A stretch of DNA of 16,808 nucleotides from CAYUMU01 sp964445985 (GTDB lineage: Bacteria; Planctomycetota; Planctomycetia; Pirellulales; S012-138). The stretch lies in contig CAYUMU010000115.1 in NCBI GenBank assembly GCA_964445985.1, forward strand, positions 1 to 16,808, in the 5' to 3' direction. Below, piece by piece: positions 7,620 to 15,428 of this stretch. The translations under genes were made by a program, and so were the position numbers. A model generated the notes under the pieces. The model made no database searches, had not been told where the DNA came from, and was given only the letters and a program-made list of their open reading frames with translations. Every line of letters begins with the position of its first letter. Positions within the stretch are counted from its first letter, which is position 1.

Positions 7620-8054
7620 TGCCCGAAGGTGCCTCGGAAAGCGACCGCCCTGTTGATGCCGGAAGGCGGAAAAGCAGGAAGCCGGTAAACGACAGCGCGG
7701 GACCGTCCCTGCCAGCATCTTCGTCCTCTTCGGCAAGACGCGTTGAGCCAAATCAACTGTTAAGAACGCTATCACCCCACCCTGGCGCGACAGACGCCGC
7801 AGAGTTTTCGGCCTGCCGATCGCCCCGCTAACGATTGGGCGAAGTTTGTCGCTCAGGCAGCGGATATACTGCCCTCTGGCAGCCCCCCCGGCGAGGTTGT
7901 GCCCAGTGATGTGGGCCGGCGGGAGCGGGGGCTTTTCTGGCGGCGCTGCCAGCGGCCGGGGCGAACTTCTTGAGATTTTCTGGAAAACTTTCGTGCCGTT
8001 TTGGTGGGAGCGGGTCTCTTAATTGAGGAACGAACAGGAGAAGGCAGTTCTGCC
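7620..8054. other. Divergent intergenic region, efflux gene / sigma-factor gene
   Basis: These 435 bases separate divergent start codons and must carry both promoters, but I see no convincing promoter. Two short dyads are visible: CTGCC/GGCAG around CTCT at 7869-7882, and the near-palindrome CTGGCGGCGCTGCCAG at 7937-7952, about 100 bases before the sigma start. Either could be an operator; both could be chance in GC-rich DNA. Purine-rich AGGAG (8036-8040) and AGAAGG (8039-8044) precede the ATG at 8055. Confidence 0.5.
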
Positions 8055-9794
8055 ATGCGAAAGGCCCACACGGCAGCCGACACCGGCCTGGAGACCGTAA
8101 GCGTGCTCGAGACGGACAGCGTGCTCGGCGACACCCCCGACGACGACCTGCTGCGGCGGTTTCTCGCTACCCGCGATGAAGCTGCGTTTGCGGCGCTGGT
8201 CGCGCGGCACGGTTCGTTGGTGATGGGGGTTTGCCAGCGGGTGGTGGGTAATCGTCAAGACGCGGAAGACGCCTTTCAGGCCACCTTCCTCATTCTGGCA
8301 AGAAAAGCGGCCACGGTTCGTTCCGCGGTTTCGCTGCCGGCCTGGCTGCATAAAACCGCGCATCGAACGGCGCTGAAGGCGCGGATGGTCGCCGCGCGGC
8401 GGCGTGAACAATCGCTGGAGGTCGAATCCGTGGTGGCTTCCCAACCGCTTGCAGAAATCGCGGCCGATTTCGATCGGACGCTGCTCGATCAAGAATTGAA
8501 TCGGCTGCCCGAGAAGTATCGCTTGCCGCTGTTCCTGTGCGCCATTGAAGGCAAGTCGCGGGAAGAAGCGGCCCAACAGCTCGGCTGGTCGGCGAGCGTG
8601 CTCAAGGGTCGTTTGGAACGGGGCCGGGCGTTGTTGCGGCGGCGCCTGGCCTTGAGCGGCGTATCGATGTCGGCCTTGTTGCTCACCGCGTCGGTGGGCC
8701 AGGCGGCTTCGGCGCCTACCGTCGTGTCGTCGTCGTTGTTGGCCGCCACCGTGCAAGCCGGACTGCAACAAGCAGCCGGCCAGTCCGTGGCGGGTTGTGT
8801 GTCTCAAAATGTCGTGTCTTTAGTCCATGGGAGCTTTCAAACCATGTCGCTCGCAACCAAGGTCGTTTGTGGGTCGCTGACGCTGTTTACCGCCGTGGCG
8901 GTGGGCGCCAGCTTGCTGCCAGCCTCGCCCCCAGGGTCTGGCTCTGGCTCGGCGCAAGGTTACTTTCTTGAAGCCACGCTCGGCCCGGGGCAAACTACCG
9001 CGGTGGCATTGCTGGCCGACGGCGAAGGCGCAAAACCCGGCCCTCGCGACGGCGAACGTCCCTCGGGCGGATTGCGAGACGGCGAACGCCCCGCCGCTGG
9101 CCCACGTGATGGCGAGCGGCCGGCGACCGGGCCGCGCGACGGCGAGCGGCCTGCCACGGGTGCGCGCGACGGCGAAGGGGCCCAGCCCGCTGGGTTGGGT
9201 GGTTTCCAACCGCAAACGCCGCGTGAAGCCGCGCTGCTGCAAATGATCATGCAAATGCAGGCCGAATTGGCCGATTTGCGGGGCGAGTTGAGCCAGATGC
9301 GAGGCGGCGCGGCTGGTCCGGCTGGCGAGCCTGCCGCCAAACCGGCCTACGCCGGGGGAGAAACGGGCAATGCCGCGGTTCCACCGCTGCCTGCCAACTT
9401 TGAACGCTCCAGCGAAGGCCGCGTGTTCAAGGCTTACGACAAGAACGGCGACCAGCTGGTGACTTTCGACGAGTGGCTCGGCATGCGGGCCATCGCCGCG
9501 GACGACGTGGCCCGGCGTCAGTTGGAAGCGCGCCGCTTTCAGGAAGCCGACCCCAACAACGACGGGAAAATGACGACTGCTGAGTTCGCCTTCTGGTACA
9601 CCAAAGCCCGTTTTCAGAACAACAATGCCGCCGCCGCTCGCTTGCTGCAAGGCGAAGGTGGCGCCAAGCCGGGTGCTCGCGATGGTGAAGGCGGCGCTCG
9701 CCCTGGTGCCCGCGATGGAGAGGGCGGCGCACGCCCCGGCCCCCGCGATGGCGAAGGGGGCGCCAAGGTTGGTCCCCGAGATGGCGACCGATAA
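8055..9794 (+). CDS. ECF sigma factor fused to membrane segment and EF-hand domain
   Basis: This 579-residue protein pairs an RNA polymerase sigma factor with an apparently extracytoplasmic calcium-binding domain. Region 2 spans about residues 30-110, with DAEDAFQATFLILARKA and LPAWLHKTAHRTAL. Region 4 spans about 143-200, with LPEKYRLPLFLCAIEGKSREEAAQQLGWS. Hydrophobic stretches follow at about 203-240 and, more like a true membrane span, 266-288. A ten-residue repeat, DGERPATGPR, occupies 322-375. A short helical segment with MIMQMQAEL follows at 390-415. Two canonical EF-hand loops are DKNGDQLVTFDE (462-473) and DPNNDGKMTTAE (499-510). Four eleven-residue GEGGARPGARD units end the protein. 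ATG 8055 was preferred to a TTG at 8001 because of the purine-rich sequence ahead of it. C-terminal extensions on ECF factors are known in planctomycetes, where they are thought to replace separate anti-sigma factors; calcium sensing is my inference. Confidence 0.88.
   Translation: MRKAHTAADTGLETVSVLETDSVLGDTPDDDLLRRFLATRDEAAFAALVARHGSLVMGVCQRVVGNRQDAEDAFQATFLILARKAATVRSAVSLPAWLHKTAHRTALKARMVAARRREQSLEVESVVASQPLAEIAADFDRTLLDQELNRLPEKYRLPLFLCAIEGKSREEAAQQLGWSASVLKGRLERGRALLRRRLALSGVSMSALLLTASVGQAASAPTVVSSSLLAATVQAGLQQAAGQSVAGCVSQNVVSLVHGSFQTMSLATKVVCGSLTLFTAVAVGASLLPASPPGSGSGSAQGYFLEATLGPGQTTAVALLADGEGAKPGPRDGERPSGGLRDGERPAAGPRDGERPATGPRDGERPATGARDGEGAQPAGLGGFQPQTPREAALLQMIMQMQAELADLRGELSQMRGGAAGPAGEPAAKPAYAGGETGNAAVPPLPANFERSSEGRVFKAYDKNGDQLVTFDEWLGMRAIAADDVARRQLEARRFQEADPNNDGKMTTAEFAFWYTKARFQNNNAAAARLLQGEGGAKPGARDGEGGARPGARDGEGGARPGPRDGEGGAKVGPRDGDR
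9018..9179 (+). repeat. 30-bp tandem repeat encoding DGERPATGPR units
   Basis: Five ten-residue units plus a partial sixth lie in residues 322-375 of the sigma fusion: DGEGAKPGPR, DGERPSGGLR, DGERPAAGPR, DGERPATGPR and DGERPATGAR. The GACGGCGA core recurs at most unit starts while third positions vary. The tract links the membrane segment to the EF-hand part and is probably disordered and charged. Confidence 0.85.
9651..9791 (+). repeat. 33-bp tandem repeat encoding GEGGARPGARD units
   Basis: Four eleven-residue units close the sigma fusion (residues 533-576), followed by GDR and the stop. They share the RDGE core with the tract at 9018-9179 but have a different period and GlyGly in place of ArgPro. 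The unit grew separately after, or diverged from, the inner tract. Confidence 0.85.
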
Positions 9795-9838
9795 CCGGCC
9801 GTAAGAGCCAACAGACCTCTGCTGACGCATCGGCAAAC

Positions 9839-9870
9839 GAGCGGCTGACTCCCGCGCGAGGCAGCCGCTC
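9839..9870 (+). terminator. Strong hairpin after the sigma-fusion gene
   Basis: GAGCGGCTG pairs perfectly with CAGCCGCTC; beyond one A-G mismatch, CTC/GAG extends the stem inward and leaves a six-base loop. It begins 44 bases after the sigma stop and ends 60 bases before the next ATG. No T tract follows. It may end or attenuate transcription between the two genes, or be a palindromic intergenic repeat. Confidence 0.5.
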
Positions 9871-9930
9871 ACGATTGTGCCGCCGAATTGGCGCTTCGCC
9901 TTCTTCATCCTCACTCGAGGTTCCCCTTCG

Positions 9931-12357
9931 ATGCAATCGCGTGTTTTTGCAGCCGCATGGGCCATGGCGGCCATGGCCGTCTTGTTGCTGACCGGTCTCG
10001 GCGAGCTTGCCGCCGATCCGCCCAAGCCTGCTCGCTCCGCGCCCCCCTCGCCCGGCGCCGAACCCGATCCGCTGCTCGACGCGCTGCGCGATTTGCAGCG
10101 CGACATCGACGCCCTACGAAACGAAATGCGTGGCGTGGCTCCGGCCAAGTTGCCCGCGAAAACCTCGTTGCCCGCGAGCACGTCGTTGCCCGCGAAAACC
10201 TCGCCGCCAGGCAGGATGTCGAGCCCCGGCATGGGTAGCGCTCCGGCCATGGGCGCGCCGGCGATGGACAGCGCGCCCGCCATGGGCTCCGCGCCCTCTG
10301 GCAGCAATAGCCGGCCGCTGGGCACGATCGTTCCTCCAGCCCCCTCCACACGGCGGCCGGGTTCGGCAAAGTTCAGCGGCGACCCGCTCGACGTGCCGGC
10401 GCAACCGGTGGCCGAGACCTATCCGCTCTGGTCGTTTCAACCGCTCAAGCGACCGGCGGCCCCGGCGGTGCAAAACGGGGCCTGGCCGGCGGGCGACATC
10501 GATCGGTTTGTGCTGGCCCGCCGAGAAGCCGCGGGCCTGGCAAGCAATGCCGACGCCGATCGTTACACGCTGATCCGCCGACTCTCCTTCGACCTGATCG
10601 GCCTGCCGCCTTCGGAGCAGGAAATTGCCGATTTCGTGCGCGATCCGGCTTCCGACAGCCAGGCGTTGGCCCGGCTGGTCGATCGGCTGTTGGCATCGCG
10701 GCACTTCGGCGAGCGGTGGGCCCGACATTGGCTCGATGTGGTGCGGTATGCCGATTCGGTTGGCCGCACTTGGAATGCTCCTTTCACGCATGCCTGGCGT
10801 TACCGCGACTGGGTGATCGACGCCTTCAACGCCGATCTGCCTTACAACCGGTTCGTGGTGGAGCAAATCGCGGGCGATCTGCTGCCCGCCGATTCGCCCG
10901 AGCGGCGGCGTTCTCAGCTCATCGCCACGGGCCTGCTCACGCTGGGATCGGTCAACATTCAGGAAGGGAGCTACGAGCCGTATATTCTGGAGCGGGTGGA
11001 TGATCAGCTCGATGTTTCCACCCGGGCCGTTCTGGGGCTATCGGTCAGCTGCGCTCGTTGCCACAATCACAAGTACGACCCCGTTTCGATTCGCGATTAC
11101 TACGCCCTGGCCGGCATTTTCTACAGCAGCGAAACCCACTCGGGCCAGGGTTTGCTCAGCGAACGCGCGCCCAATGGCTATGTGGATTACCAGCGTTTGC
11201 TCAATCTCGCCCCGACGGGCAGTTCGGGAAGCATGCCGTCTTCGGCCGTGAGCAATCCGCGGAACCTGCCCGAGATTCGGTCGATGGCCGAATTCCAACA
11301 CTTCTGGACGGCCGGCCATCGCGAGATGCGCTACGCCAACGACGACCTGGCGATGGGCGTTACCGAAGGCCAGCCGCGCGACTGCCAACTGCGGTTCAAG
11401 GGCGAACCCTACGACCGCGGCCCCGCGCCGCCGCGCGGCGATGTCCACATCGCCGGCCTGCCGCCGCTGGAACCGATTTCTGCCGACGAGAGCGGACGGT
11501 TGCAATTCGCCCGCTGGCTGGTCGCTCCGAACAACCCGCTCACGGCCCGCGTGATGGCCAATCGCGTTTGGCAGCACCTGCTAGGGCAAGGCCTGGTTCG
11601 CACCGTGGACGACTTTGGAACCGTGGGCGAAGAGCCCAGCCACGCGGAGTTGCTCGATTACCTGGCGAGTGAATTGCGTGAGAACGGCTGGTCGGTGAAA
11701 CAGTTGATCCGCACGATCGCGCTCAGCCGCGCCTACCGGCAGAGCAGCGCCGGCAATGCCACGAATGAAGCCGTCGATCCGCGGAATGAGCTGCTTTGGC
11801 GGGCCAACCTCCGCCGGCTGGAAGTCGAGCCCCTCCGCGACGCCATGCTGTATGTGGCGGGAAGGCTGCAAACCGCTCGGCCTGCTGGCATTCAAGTCGC
11901 CGGCACGGGCGGAAAGGCCCGCCAATCGATGACGCATAGCCTGCTGGCCATCGACGCCCCCTACCGCACGATCTATCTACCGGTGCTCCGTTCGTTATTG
12001 CCCGAGATGCTCGATACGTTTGATTTTGCGAACCCCACCCAGATCACGGGCCAGCGCTACGTGACCACGGTCGCCACGCAAGCGTTGTTTCTGATGAACA
12101 GCCGTTTTGCCAGCGACTGTGCCACGCTCGCCGCCGAGCGGTTGCTCGGCGAACCTGCCGGCAGCGACGCGGATCGGATTCGCCTGGCTTACCTCCGCCT
12201 GCTGGGCCGCGGTGCCAACGCCAGCGACGTGACGGCAACCCAAGCGTTTTTGGCGAGCCTGCGCCCGGGGGCCGAAACCCGCGATCCCCAGCTCTATCGC
12301 TGGACGGTACTGGTGCAGGCCATGTTGGGCAGCGCCGAGTTTGGCTACATCCGTTAA
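9931..12357 (+). CDS. DUF1549/DUF1553 (PSCyt2/PSD1) secreted protein
   Basis: The 808-residue protein belongs to a large planctomycete family, exported and of unproven biochemical role, often paired with DUF1501 proteins as here. The ATG at 9931 has GAGG at 9917-9920 and starts a signal peptide ending near LGELAADPP; a GTG at 9877 lacks both advantages. DUF1549 spans about residues 187-400, from DIDRFVLARREAAGL to DYYALAGIFYSSETH. It includes RLSFDLIGLPP, HFGERWARHWLDVVRYADS and CARCHNHKYDP, with C374, C377 and H378 forming a haem-c-like CxxCH. DUF1553 spans about 505-790, with RLQFARWLVAPNNPLTARVMANRVWQ-type sequence. The usual N-terminal cytochrome module (PSCyt1) is absent; a short coiled coil (about 47-68) and low-complexity Pro/Ala/Met/Ser repeats occupy that place. 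The DUF1501 gene follows by 73 bases and is probably in the same transcript. Confidence 0.92.
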   Translation: MQSRVFAAAWAMAAMAVLLLTGLGELAADPPKPARSAPPSPGAEPDPLLDALRDLQRDIDALRNEMRGVAPAKLPAKTSLPASTSLPAKTSPPGRMSSPGMGSAPAMGAPAMDSAPAMGSAPSGSNSRPLGTIVPPAPSTRRPGSAKFSGDPLDVPAQPVAETYPLWSFQPLKRPAAPAVQNGAWPAGDIDRFVLARREAAGLASNADADRYTLIRRLSFDLIGLPPSEQEIADFVRDPASDSQALARLVDRLLASRHFGERWARHWLDVVRYADSVGRTWNAPFTHAWRYRDWVIDAFNADLPYNRFVVEQIAGDLLPADSPERRRSQLIATGLLTLGSVNIQEGSYEPYILERVDDQLDVSTRAVLGLSVSCARCHNHKYDPVSIRDYYALAGIFYSSETHSGQGLLSERAPNGYVDYQRLLNLAPTGSSGSMPSSAVSNPRNLPEIRSMAEFQHFWTAGHREMRYANDDLAMGVTEGQPRDCQLRFKGEPYDRGPAPPRGDVHIAGLPPLEPISADESGRLQFARWLVAPNNPLTARVMANRVWQHLLGQGLVRTVDDFGTVGEEPSHAELLDYLASELRENGWSVKQLIRTIALSRAYRQSSAGNATNEAVDPRNELLWRANLRRLEVEPLRDAMLYVAGRLQTARPAGIQVAGTGGKARQSMTHSLLAIDAPYRTIYLPVLRSLLPEMLDTFDFANPTQITGQRYVTTVATQALFLMNSRFASDCATLAAERLLGEPAGSDADRIRLAYLRLLGRGANASDVTATQAFLASLRPGAETRDPQLYRWTVLVQAMLGSAEFGYIR
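10150..10302 (+). repeat. Low-complexity repeats in the DUF1549 protein N-terminus
   Basis: Residues 74-94 repeat TSLPA(K/S) units, and residues 104-122 repeat (G/S)APAM units. The nucleotide sequence repeats as well, for example TTGCCCGCGA and CCGGCCATGG-like steps. The segment is probably a flexible linker between the signal peptide and the folded domains, and copy number may vary between strains. Confidence 0.7.
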
Positions 12358-12430
12358 TTGCGTTTCCCGCTTTGCCCCGTAAGCGCGGCCAAAAACCACG
12401 CTCCCCAAACACAGCAAAGGTAGAACGAAC

Positions 12431-13789
12431 ATGAACCTCTGCCGAAATACCGCCTGGTCGGCCACGCGCCGCGGCTTTTTGCAAAATTCCGCGGCCGGTT
12501 TTGGTTGGCTCGCCTTCTCGGCCTTGCATGGGCAATGGGCCGGCGCCGCGGAAACCCCGCCACGGCGCAGCCCCCTGGCTGCCAAGCAGCCCCACTTTGC
12601 CCCCCGCGCCAAGCGAGTGATCTTTCTCTTCATGCAAGGCGGCCCGAGCCACCTGGACACCTTTGACTACAAGCCGGAACTGGCTCGGGCTGGCGGTCGC
12701 TACCTGCCGCCGGCCTTTGCGTTCAAGCCGTGTGGTCAAAGCGGATTGATGCTGGCCGACGTGATGCCGCATCTCGCCCGGCACGCCGACGACCTGTGCT
12801 TGCTCAACGGCATGCAAACCAAGAACCCAGGGCATCAACAGGCCATTGTCGCCTTGCACACCGGCAACGAAAACTTTGTGCGCCCGTCGCTCGGCGCTTG
12901 GACCGTGTATGGGCTGGGCACGCAGGCCGAGGACCTGCCGGGCTTCGTGACCATCGACCCGATTCCCGACCTGGGGGGCGCCGCCAATTACGGCTCGGCC
13001 TTCTTGCCGGCCACTTTCCAAGGCACGCGGCTCAATAGCGGTTCACGCGGCGTGCCCAATATTGCCAACTATCAAATTGCGGATAGCGATCAGCGTCGCC
13101 AGTTGGATTTTTTGCAACGCCTGAACGGCAAGGTGCTGGAACATGCACCCAGCCACCCCGAGGTGGAGGGCCTGATCGAGTCGTACGAACTGGCCTATCG
13201 GATGCAGACCTCGGTGCCCGAGGCGCTCGATCTGGGCCGCGAGCCGGCCCACGTGCAATCGCTGTATGGGATCGACAACCCCGACGCTGCCCGGTTTGGC
13301 TCGGCCTGCCTGATGGCCCGCCGGCTGGCTGAGAAGGGCGTGCGATTCATCCAACTGACCAGCACGGGCTGGGATCATCACAATCAAGTGAAAACCGGCG
13401 TCGCCAGCCGGTTCGCCGCCATCGATCAACCGATCGCCGGCTTGATTGCCGACCTCAAACAGCGCGACATGCTCAAAGATACCCTGCTTGTGTGGGGAGG
13501 TGAGTTCGGCCGCGGAGCCCGCGAAGATAACCCCGGCGGCCGGGGCCACAACGCGCAGGGCTTTAGCATGTGGATGGCGGGGGGCGGCGTTCGCGGCGGG
13601 ATTCGCCACGGCGCCACCGACGAACTGGGCGAAAAGGCGGTCGACAACATCGTTGGCACCCACGATCTGCACGCCACCATCTTGCACCTGCTGGGTTTGG
13701 ATCACGAAAGCCTGACATTTCGCTACGCCGGCCGCGATTTTCGCCTGACCGATACCGCGGGCCAAGTGGCCCAGGGCATCCTTCAGTAA
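12431..13789 (+). CDS. DUF1501 protein, Tat-exported, alkaline-phosphatase-like fold
   Basis: This 452-residue protein is from the DUF1501 family, related to the sulfatase/alkaline phosphatase fold; the substrate is not established. A twin-arginine signal is clear: TRRGFLQNSA at residues 12-21 followed by a hydrophobic stretch to about 40, so it is probably exported folded with metals bound. Motifs are MQGGPSHLDTFDYKP (68-82), WDHH (314-317), GEFGR (357-361), GRGHNAQGFSMWMAGGG (370-386), and HDLHATILHLLGLDH (411-425) with GRDFRLTD near the end. The His/Asp-rich motifs are the likely metal ligands. AAAGG lies about ten bases before the ATG. It follows the DUF1549/DUF1553 gene closely, an arrangement seen repeatedly in planctomycetes and read as a functional pair. 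The length is complete. Confidence 0.92.
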   Translation: MNLCRNTAWSATRRGFLQNSAAGFGWLAFSALHGQWAGAAETPPRRSPLAAKQPHFAPRAKRVIFLFMQGGPSHLDTFDYKPELARAGGRYLPPAFAFKPCGQSGLMLADVMPHLARHADDLCLLNGMQTKNPGHQQAIVALHTGNENFVRPSLGAWTVYGLGTQAEDLPGFVTIDPIPDLGGAANYGSAFLPATFQGTRLNSGSRGVPNIANYQIADSDQRRQLDFLQRLNGKVLEHAPSHPEVEGLIESYELAYRMQTSVPEALDLGREPAHVQSLYGIDNPDAARFGSACLMARRLAEKGVRFIQLTSTGWDHHNQVKTGVASRFAAIDQPIAGLIADLKQRDMLKDTLLVWGGEFGRGAREDNPGGRGHNAQGFSMWMAGGGVRGGIRHGATDELGEKAVDNIVGTHDLHATILHLLGLDHESLTFRYAGRDFRLTDTAGQVAQGILQ

Positions 13790-14186
13790 GCATGGCCAAA
13801 TGGCTCAATCGGCCTGGTGCGCCCCCTTCGCGCTCAGCTTGAATCTCAGCCGGGGGGAGTCGGGCAACCTTAGCACACCTGTGAGGGGGAAGCGCACGCG
13901 CTGTTCTGGCACATGCTGCTACTTCGCCGGGCAGCCGGTGCTGTAATTGTTTGCGATGGGCTGCTTCCCTTGTGAAGAACAGCAGATAATTCTTGGATTT
14001 TGAGTTGATTGTGAGGCATTCCTCGGGGCCGCGTATTTCTTTGGCACGTATGCTGCGTGAGGGGACCATCGAGAAGCGACATCTTCATTCTTTCCTTTGT
14101 TCCTGGGTGTCAGCCGGACGCTGCATCCTGGTGGTTGTCGCTTAGTATTCTCGCCCTCCCTTTATCCCCCCCGAGGATTCGAATTC
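13790..14186 (+). other. Intergenic leader of the pilin-like gene
   Basis: These 397 bases separate the DUF1501 stop from the DUF1559 start. No gene is supported here; the open frames on both strands lack start signals and family features. The AT-rich stretch at about 13970-14040 is unlike the surroundings and precedes a sigma-54-like site at 14041-14057. A good Shine-Dalgarno CGAGGA lies at 14172-14177. Confidence 0.6.
14041..14057 (+). promoter_or_regulatory. Candidate sigma-54 promoter for the pilin-like gene
   Basis: TTGGCACGTATGCTGCG matches the -24 element TTGGCACG fully. The invariant GC of the -12 element is at the correct 12-base offset from the GG. The flanks of the -12 element (CTGCG instead of TTGCA/T) are imperfect. 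Transcription would start near 14068, with a leader of about 119 bases. Type IV pilin genes are classic RpoN targets in other phyla, which fits the downstream gene; use in this organism is inferred. Confidence 0.45.
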
Positions 14187-15146
14187 ATGCTGTCTCAACA
14201 TGCGCGCCGAGCTGGTTTTACGCTGGTGGAGTTGTTGGTGGTCATCGCCATCATTGGGATCTTGATTGCCATGTTGCTGCCTGCCATTCAGGCGGCGCGC
14301 GAGGCTGCCCGGCGAGCCAACTGCGCCAGCAATCTCAAGCAATTGGGCAATGGAATTCTGTTGTACGCCGATCGAAATTCGGAGCAGGTGGTTCCCTTTG
14401 GCGCTGGCTCGAATCCCTATGCTGTAAGCTGGATCGCGCTCATGTGGCCGGTCATGGACGCGGGGCCGGCCTTTGACCAATTGGACCTGACCATCGACGC
14501 CGAATTGGCCCCCAACCGCGATAAGCATGGGGCGTTCCGTTCGCCAGCCCTGTACTGCCCCACCCGCGGTTTTCGCACCAATACGCTCTACGGCACGGCC
14601 CAATGCACCGATTATGTGAGCGTAAGCATGAGCGACATTCCCAGCACCTGGGCCAATGCGCCCACCGTGTGGGAGGGAACCGCTGACTATTTGAACGGCC
14701 CGATCGTGGGACCCAGTCAAAACTTTACCGCGGCTGCGCCAACCGTCCGCTCCAAAGTCAGCTTTGGAGGCGTGACCGACGGCATGGCCTACACGGCTTT
14801 CGCGGGCGAGAAGCACGTGACGCCGGTCGCCTTGGGCGTCAATTACCAGGACGGTCCGCCGTCGCCAGGCATGAGCTGGGCGGCCCACTATTACGGTGGT
14901 ATTCGCGTGACGGGCCTCGGCCTCGCGCAGCGCCCCGATACGCCGGTCATGACCACGGGCTCGGGCGACTCGCTCTCCGCCGACCCCAACGTGATCAACA
15001 ACTACTACTTCGGCAGCTGGCATCCCGGCATCAGCCAGTTTGTCTTCGGCGACGCCCGCGTGGTGGCCGTGAAGAACTACGCCGACAAAACCATGCTCCG
15101 GTGGATGGGCGGACGCAACGACGGCCAGCCGTACGACCTGCCGTAA
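14187..15146 (+). CDS. DUF1559 protein with type IV pilin-like N-terminus
   Basis: This 319-residue member of the pseudopilin-like DUF1559 family is greatly expanded in planctomycetes. The prepilin signal is RRAG|FTLVELLVVIAIIGIL, with cleavage after Gly10 and Glu15 as the conserved Glu5 of the mature protein. It is followed by LPAIQAAREAARRANCASNLKQLG, the family signature. The C-terminal part keeps the typical HPG...FGDARV segment (near FGSWHPGISQFVFGDA) that normally reads HPGGxNxxxxDGSV. It should be processed by a prepilin peptidase and act in a surface or periplasmic pseudopilus-like structure; the role is unproven. ATG 14187 has CGAGGA ten bases ahead; the frame to 14097 would place residues before the prepilin leader and is rejected. 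No secretion or pilus assembly genes are adjacent. Confidence 0.93.
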   Translation: MLSQHARRAGFTLVELLVVIAIIGILIAMLLPAIQAAREAARRANCASNLKQLGNGILLYADRNSEQVVPFGAGSNPYAVSWIALMWPVMDAGPAFDQLDLTIDAELAPNRDKHGAFRSPALYCPTRGFRTNTLYGTAQCTDYVSVSMSDIPSTWANAPTVWEGTADYLNGPIVGPSQNFTAAAPTVRSKVSFGGVTDGMAYTAFAGEKHVTPVALGVNYQDGPPSPGMSWAAHYYGGIRVTGLGLAQRPDTPVMTTGSGDSLSADPNVINNYYFGSWHPGISQFVFGDARVVAVKNYADKTMLRWMGGRNDGQPYDLP

Positions 15147-15204
15147 GCACTGCCCCACCCTCTCTTGCAGGCAATCGAACGTCAAACAGCGGCGCTGAAG
15201 CCAA

Positions 15205-15243
15205 TTGCGTGCCGGGTAGCAAAAGTCGCCGCCCGGCACGCGG
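15205..15243 (+). terminator. Hairpin terminator after the DUF1559 gene
   Basis: GCGTGCCGGG (15207-15216) and CCCGGCACGC (15232-15241) form a perfect ten-pair stem with a 15-base loop, and two T-G wobbles extend it. It lies about 60 bases after the stop codon and is followed only by a weak CTTTA, so termination efficiency is uncertain. Confidence 0.55.
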
Positions 15244-15428
15244 CTTTATGGATGGGGTGCGTCGAACGCGCGTTTCTGGCCGACATTGGTGGATTTCGCG
15301 GGAACGCGTACAATCCCCGACGATGATCGGTAAGCACGGCCAACGGGCCGCACATCAGGTTGCCCACACTCGTGCCTGCGGTTTCGATGACAGGGCGCGC
15401 CGTGGCGTATTTTTTTGGAGATTGGGCA

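Noticed and set aside
6249..7688. Plus-strand open frame of 479 codons opposite the efflux gene
   Set aside because: The efflux protein has full family motifs on the minus strand; the opposite frame has none and no ribosome site.
7963..8016. ECF-type autoregulatory promoter (GAACTT or AAACTT with GTC/TCGT) before the sigma gene
   Set aside because: The spacings between the candidate -35 and -10 elements are about 22-23 bases, too long for the usual 16-17.
8820..10349. Minus-strand open frame of 509 codons with repetitive sequence
   Set aside because: Its repeats are just the complement of the RDGE and SAPAM repeats in the plus-strand genes.
13907..13920. Second TGGCAC as a sigma-54 site
   Set aside because: The next GC dinucleotide is ten, not twelve, bases from the GG, so the spacing is wrong.
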